From: Streptomyces sp. RP5T
Lineage (GTDB): Bacteria; Actinomycetota; Actinomycetes; Streptomycetales; Streptomycetaceae
NCBI RefSeq assembly: GCF_003933965.1
Contig: NZ_RSAJ01000010.1
Span: 1 to 43,620, forward strand
Direction: 5' to 3'
Length of the DNA: 43,620 bases
Part shown: positions 40,184 to 43,620 of the stretch, one piece after another
Layout: the number at the start of each line of letters is the position of its first letter
How positions within the stretch are numbered: position 1 is the first letter of the stretch
Position numbers and translations under genes: made by a program
Notes under the pieces: model-generated
Seen by the model: the letters and a program-made list of their open reading frames with translations, nothing else
The model's database searches: none
Told to the model about the DNA's origin: nothing

Positions 40184-41458
40184 ATGGCACCGCGTATCAG
40201 CCGTCGCACCATACTGACCGCCGGAGCGAGCGCTGCCGCCCTGACCCTGCCCGGCGTCGCGGCGTACGCAGACGAGCGTGCGACCACCAGCGTGACATTC
40301 ACCTTGAACGCCCGGGTGCTCGACGGCGGAGAACAGGTCACGTCGATCACTCTCAGGACCTCCCGGCTCGGCCCGATCGACCCGGCCGGCCTGACCACCG
40401 ACACCTTCAGCGTGCACGCCAAGGCCGTCAGCCCCTTTCCCGTCGCCCCGGACGACATCATCTTCGGCGAGTACGACCTCGACCGTACGGTGACCGCGGT
40501 CCGGCTCGACCACCGTGGCGACATCGTGCTCGAACTGAGCCACGGCGAGGGACAATCCGGGGGCGGCACGCTCGGCTACCTCGCGGGCGAGGGCCGCAAC
40601 GTGATGCTCGACCTCGTCTACACCCTCACCCAGCACGCCCCGATCGCCTTACGCAACGGCCGGACGGTCACCATCCACACCTTTGTGCAGGACCCGCGAC
40701 TGTCGGACCCCGAGGTGGATGCCTTCAGCTATCGCGTCTCCGGGTCGGGGATGAAGTACCGCCTGTACTCGCCGGCCGCCTCCCACGCACCACGGCACCA
40801 GAAGCGTCCGCTGATCGTCTGGCTGCACGGCGGAGGTGAGGGCGCCTCACTGCCCAACCACTACTACGACAACGAGACCACGCTACGAGCCAACCGAGGC
40901 GCCCTGGGCTTCGCCACCCCCCAGGCACAGCGCATCTTCGACGGGGCCTACGTCGTCGCCCCGCAGAGCACCTCGTACTGGATGGAGGACGGCCCGCGCT
41001 TCGCCCCCCTCATCCACGAGATCATCGACGAAGTGGCGCGCAGGAACCGCATCGACCGTGACCGCATCTACGTCGCCGGCTGCAGCAACGGCGGCTACAT
41101 GAGCATGAAGATGACCACCGTCTATCCCACTCTGTTCGCCGCGTCGGTTCCGATCTGCGGAGTCGTTGCACCGTTCCCGCCCGGCGGAGCAGCCCTGATC
41201 CCCGACAGCGAACTGGCCCGGATCAGCACGCCCACCTGGCTCGTCACCTCCCGCGACGACACCACCGTGGACCCGCAGGCCAACACCGTGCACGCGCATG
41301 ACGTGATCCCCGGTTCACTGATGACGCTCTACGACCACGTCGTCTGGAACGGCCACCAGTTCAACGGCCACTGGTCGTGGATCTACGTCGCTCGCAATGA
41401 CCCCAGCGTCAGCGGAACTCACATCTGGCAGTGGATGGCGGCCCAGCACCATCACTGA
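40184..41458 (+). CDS. Tat-exported esterase with Ig-like N-terminal domain
   Basis: A 424-residue secreted esterase. It starts with a twin-arginine signal (ISRRTILTAGASAAA, likely cleaved after AYA at about 29). An Ig-like N-terminal esterase domain follows (about 35-170; TSVTFTLNARVLDGGEQV in part). The catalytic alpha/beta hydrolase domain (about 180-424) has HGGGEG, the nucleophile serine in AGCSNGGYMS, Asp in SRDDTTVD and a C-terminal His in WNGHQFN. It resembles feruloyl/PHB-type esterases; the substrate is not clear. ACAAGGAG precedes the ATG. Codon 156 is TTA (40649-40651), so translation may depend on the bldA tRNA. Confidence 0.87.
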   Translation: MAPRISRRTILTAGASAAALTLPGVAAYADERATTSVTFTLNARVLDGGEQVTSITLRTSRLGPIDPAGLTTDTFSVHAKAVSPFPVAPDDIIFGEYDLDRTVTAVRLDHRGDIVLELSHGEGQSGGGTLGYLAGEGRNVMLDLVYTLTQHAPIALRNGRTVTIHTFVQDPRLSDPEVDAFSYRVSGSGMKYRLYSPAASHAPRHQKRPLIVWLHGGGEGASLPNHYYDNETTLRANRGALGFATPQAQRIFDGAYVVAPQSTSYWMEDGPRFAPLIHEIIDEVARRNRIDRDRIYVAGCSNGGYMSMKMTTVYPTLFAASVPICGVVAPFPPGGAALIPDSELARISTPTWLVTSRDDTTVDPQANTVHAHDVIPGSLMTLYDHVVWNGHQFNGHWSWIYVARNDPSVSGTHIWQWMAAQHHH

Positions 41459-41517
41459 CAAGCGGTGGGCGGTGCCCCTATCCCTTTGGTTGAGCGGATC
41501 GGGGCATTGTTCACCAG

Positions 41518-41736
41518 GTGACCGGGCAACCGGCCCGTTCGCAGCGGGGGATCGAGAACGGGATGCACTTCTTCCGTGACACCACGTTCACCGAGGACGC
41601 CGCCAAGTTCCGCACCGGTCCCGGCGCAGACGACATAGCCGTCTTCCACAGCTTCGCGTTCAATCAACTGCGAGTGGCGGGTCACACAAAAGCCTGCGTT
41701 TGCCAGCCGTCGTGCCCGGCGGGAGACTGGACGTAG
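41518..41736 (+). pseudogene. ISAs1-type transposase C-terminal remnant
   Basis: A short frame reads RGIENGMHFFRDTTFTEDAA, then RTGPGADDIAVFHSFAFNQL. This matches the C-terminal signature of ISAs1-family DDE transposases (WGIEN...HWVRDVTFxED...RTG...A...R..A...LR). The rest of the transposase and both ends of the element are missing. It marks an old insertion between the Tat esterase and the downstream nuclease-family gene. The surrounding 41459-41863 gap holds nothing else. Confidence 0.75.
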
Positions 41737-41863
41737 CGGTGCGGGCGTGCTGTCACCAGCGAATGCCGACTCTGTCAGAGCATCTTTCGCCCCTGCCTCG
41801 CACGCACCCATGCCCGTTGCTGTGCAGCGGCCTTACTCCAGTCCCGTCTTCTCGGGAGCACCC

Positions 41864-42811
41864 ATGACAACGCTGCGACTGGCCACGTTCAACGTCGAGA
41901 ACCTGTTTGCCCGCTGGCGGTTCAGAGCCGACGTCGATCCCGCAACTGCCAATACGCGGGGGTGGATTGTCGACCAGACCCGTTTCGAGGAACTGGGCGT
42001 GGACGACAAGGCGATCACGGGGGCGGCGGTTCGGGAGCTGCGGGCCGACGTGCTCTGCCTGCAAGAGGTGGAGAACGTCGACACGCTCAAGCATTTCCGG
42101 GCTCAGGCCCTCGGGGGGCGTTCCGAATACCCTTATGTCGCCGGGGTTGACGGCAACGACCCTCGGCTGATTGACGTCGCCGTGCTGTCGAAGCTGCCGA
42201 TCACGCGTATTCGTTCGTACCAGCACCTCATGGACCCGGCGAGCCCGACGGCATCGCTGTTCTCCCGTGACTGCCTTGAGGTCGACATAGATGTCGAGGC
42301 GCACCCGGGGCAGACAACATCGGTCACGCTGTTCGTCAACCACTTCAAATCGATGATCGGTGGACGTGCGCAGACACGCGGGAAGCGGGAACGCCAGGCA
42401 AAGAAGGTGATGGACATAGTCACCGACCGCTTCGGCCACGAGGCTCCGGGAGACCATCCGTTCGTGGTTCTGGGCGACTTGAACGACTATCTGGAACCGG
42501 ACGGCGACGGGAGTTCGGGCATCGATCAACTCGTCACCTGGGCCCAGATCGAGAACGTCGTGGCCCGCCTCCCCGAGGAGGACCAGTGGACGCACTACTG
42601 GGACGACGCGGACGAATACCGGCAACTGGACTACCTCCTGCCGTCGGTGTCGCTCGCCCGAGCGGTACCGCAGGCGCTTCCGGAGATCTTCCGTAAGGGG
42701 ACCCCGCTGCGTGCCACCCGGTACAAGGGCCCTCGCTTCCCGGGGGTGGGGCAGGACAAGCCCAAGGCATCCGACCACTGCCCCGTCATCTTCAACCTCG
42801 AGGTCTCCTGA
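41864..42811 (+). CDS. Endonuclease/exonuclease/phosphatase-family protein
   Basis: A 315-residue EEP-superfamily hydrolase. Motifs in order are LATFNVENLF (residues 6-15), the metal-binding Glu in LCLQEVEN, the NHFKS segment, LGDLNDYLEP with the Asp/Asn pair, LDYLLPS, and the final KASDHCPV with the catalytic Asp-His. The fold cleaves phosphodiesters in nucleic acids, lipids or small molecules. There is no clear signal peptide. GGGAG precedes the ATG at 41864. It stands alone downstream of the transposase remnant. Confidence 0.88.
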   Translation: MTTLRLATFNVENLFARWRFRADVDPATANTRGWIVDQTRFEELGVDDKAITGAAVRELRADVLCLQEVENVDTLKHFRAQALGGRSEYPYVAGVDGNDPRLIDVAVLSKLPITRIRSYQHLMDPASPTASLFSRDCLEVDIDVEAHPGQTTSVTLFVNHFKSMIGGRAQTRGKRERQAKKVMDIVTDRFGHEAPGDHPFVVLGDLNDYLEPDGDGSSGIDQLVTWAQIENVVARLPEEDQWTHYWDDADEYRQLDYLLPSVSLARAVPQALPEIFRKGTPLRATRYKGPRFPGVGQDKPKASDHCPVIFNLEVS

Positions 42812-42956
42812 GCAGCCGCCGGGTCGACTAGAGAGGTTGTGCCGACAGCAGCCTGCGCCCGCTCAGGGCTGTTGCGGCTCCGTGGAGGTGAGCATTCTGC
42901 AGAGCTCGTGACACGATCCTGTTCGCGGGCGGTCTAGGCATGCTGCCCCCCGCGTG

Positions 42957-43159
42957 AAGGTTGGGGTGGCGTTCGCCCCCTACGGGCGGAGCGCGCGGCC
43001 TCCGGGGTCGACGACCGGACCATACGGCTGTGGGACGTGGCGCGGCACCGGCTGGTGACGACGTTCAAGAACGAGCGGGAGAGCGTGTTCTCGGTGGCGT
43101 TCGCACCGGACGCCGCACGCTCGCGTCGGCGGGCTCCGACGGCCGGGTCCGGTCGTGAG
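42957..43159 (+). pseudogene. WD40-repeat remnant
   Basis: Two adjoining WD40 blades are visible only by switching frames. VGVAFAPYGR in one frame is followed by DRTIRLWDVARHRLVTTF and VFSVAFAPD in the next, then RTLASAGSDGRV in a third. This is the debris of a WD40 beta-propeller gene with at least two frameshifts. Nothing upstream or downstream extends it. Confidence 0.75.
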
Positions 43160-43620
43160 ACATCCCCTCGCACCGCCCTGGTCACCCTCCCCGGCACACT
43201 GCGCAAGCGCGCCACCCGTGATCTCCTGCGCCGGATGCGCATTCCCACAACCACTTCTGCCACGCCCTGCACCCGCGCTCACCGGACACTCTCTGCCCCG
43301 CCGGCCCGACACTCGCTGAGGGCTGACTCCAAGGCTCACCGGTCACAGCGCACGGTGGGGAAGGGGGCCCCTCACTCGGGGCCTGCGTTTGAGGGCAGCA
43401 GGTGAGGCAAGGCCTGTTTCGGAGTGCAGCTCAGGCTGAGCGACCGGTCGAGAGCTTGACGTACAGCACCACGCCGTGCGGCGGAGCCGGCATGGGGGAG
43501 GGGTGGCAGGGCATTTCCAGGTCAAATGGGTGGGCTGACCGCGCTTTCGGTGCCGCCCGTCGACGTCACGATTCTCCTAGAGGTCGTTCTCTATCTTTGT
43601 TTTAACCCGGTATGCGTATG
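43160..43620. other. Unassigned terminal region
   Basis: No gene can be supported here on either strand. The last 60 nt are less GC-rich than the rest of the window, which may mean the edge of another mobile or intergenic segment. Confidence 0.4.

Noticed and set aside
41680..41710. GGTCACA upstream of the EEP-family gene
   Set aside because: No GGTC at 16 nt, and it lies inside the transposase remnant.
42908..42920. CGTGACACG near the WD40 remnant as a regulon promoter
   Set aside because: Neither strand gives a -10 match at 16 nt.

Overview
The window comes from a high-GC actinomycete, almost certainly Streptomyces or a close relative. The evidence is very GC-rich third codon positions, frequent GTG starts, GGAGG-type ribosome sites, a large LuxR-type ATPase regulator, SpoIIE-type phosphatases, DUF427 and DUF5134 proteins, and a rare TTA codon. 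It looks like an accessory, stress-oriented chromosomal region (probably arm-like) with several gene remnants, not a core region. I see no rRNA or tRNA genes, no CRISPR array and no intact mobile element.

The dominant feature, from about 0.5 to 33.3 kb, is a dense regulon of ECF41 (SigJ-like) sigma factors. The same promoter, TGTCACA-N16-GGTC, occurs in exact form 15 times. It occurs three more times with one change in the first base of the -35 (CGTCACA), plus two weaker versions. Every copy is intergenic, nearly all lie shortly upstream of a gene start, and all use a 16-nt spacer whose last base is a pyrimidine. Two full-length ECF41 sigma genes lie inside the cluster (8344-9348 and 12822-13718, both on the minus strand). 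The first has its own copy of the promoter. A third, short sigma-like protein (7668-8390) keeps the ECF41-type C-terminal domain but lacks region 4.

The apparent targets are a cupin, an epoxide-hydrolase-like enzyme, a two-gene alpha/beta hydrolase operon, an OsmC peroxidase-like protein and two NmrA-like NAD(P)-binding proteins. One of the NmrA genes is in line with a carboxymuconolactone decarboxylase. Further targets are a fumarate-reductase/succinate-dehydrogenase-type flavoprotein divergent from a 7Fe ferredoxin, a cupin plus DUF5134 membrane protein, a LuxE/LuxC-like acyl-activation and acyl-reduction pair, a GNAT acetyltransferase, a type II NADH dehydrogenase and two paralogous small coiled-coil proteins. 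Together they look like a redox and electrophile-detoxification response. The region has grown by duplication and decay. A collapsed third NmrA gene (58-429) and a collapsed second copy of the hydrolase operon (33268-33631) both keep intact promoters.

Interspersed genes without the promoter include a TetR/SDR divergent pair with a clear palindromic operator, ilvC with a glyoxalase-fold protein downstream, a PP2C phosphatase, a DHA2-type MFS exporter, a LuxR-family ATPase regulator and a winged-helix coiled-coil protein. A HxlR/nitroreductase divergent pair also belongs to this group.

From about 35.9 to 39.1 kb lies a tight, overlapping operon. It encodes a PAS/GAF/PP2C phosphatase, a cobalamin-binding protein that carries the Wx9EH motif known from CarH-type B12 photoreceptors, and a STAS anti-sigma antagonist. 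This looks like a light- or B12-sensing partner-switching module. It is followed by a lytic-transglycosylase-like protein, a Tat-exported esterase with a TTA codon, an ISAs1-type transposase remnant, an endonuclease/exonuclease/phosphatase-family protein and a WD40 remnant.
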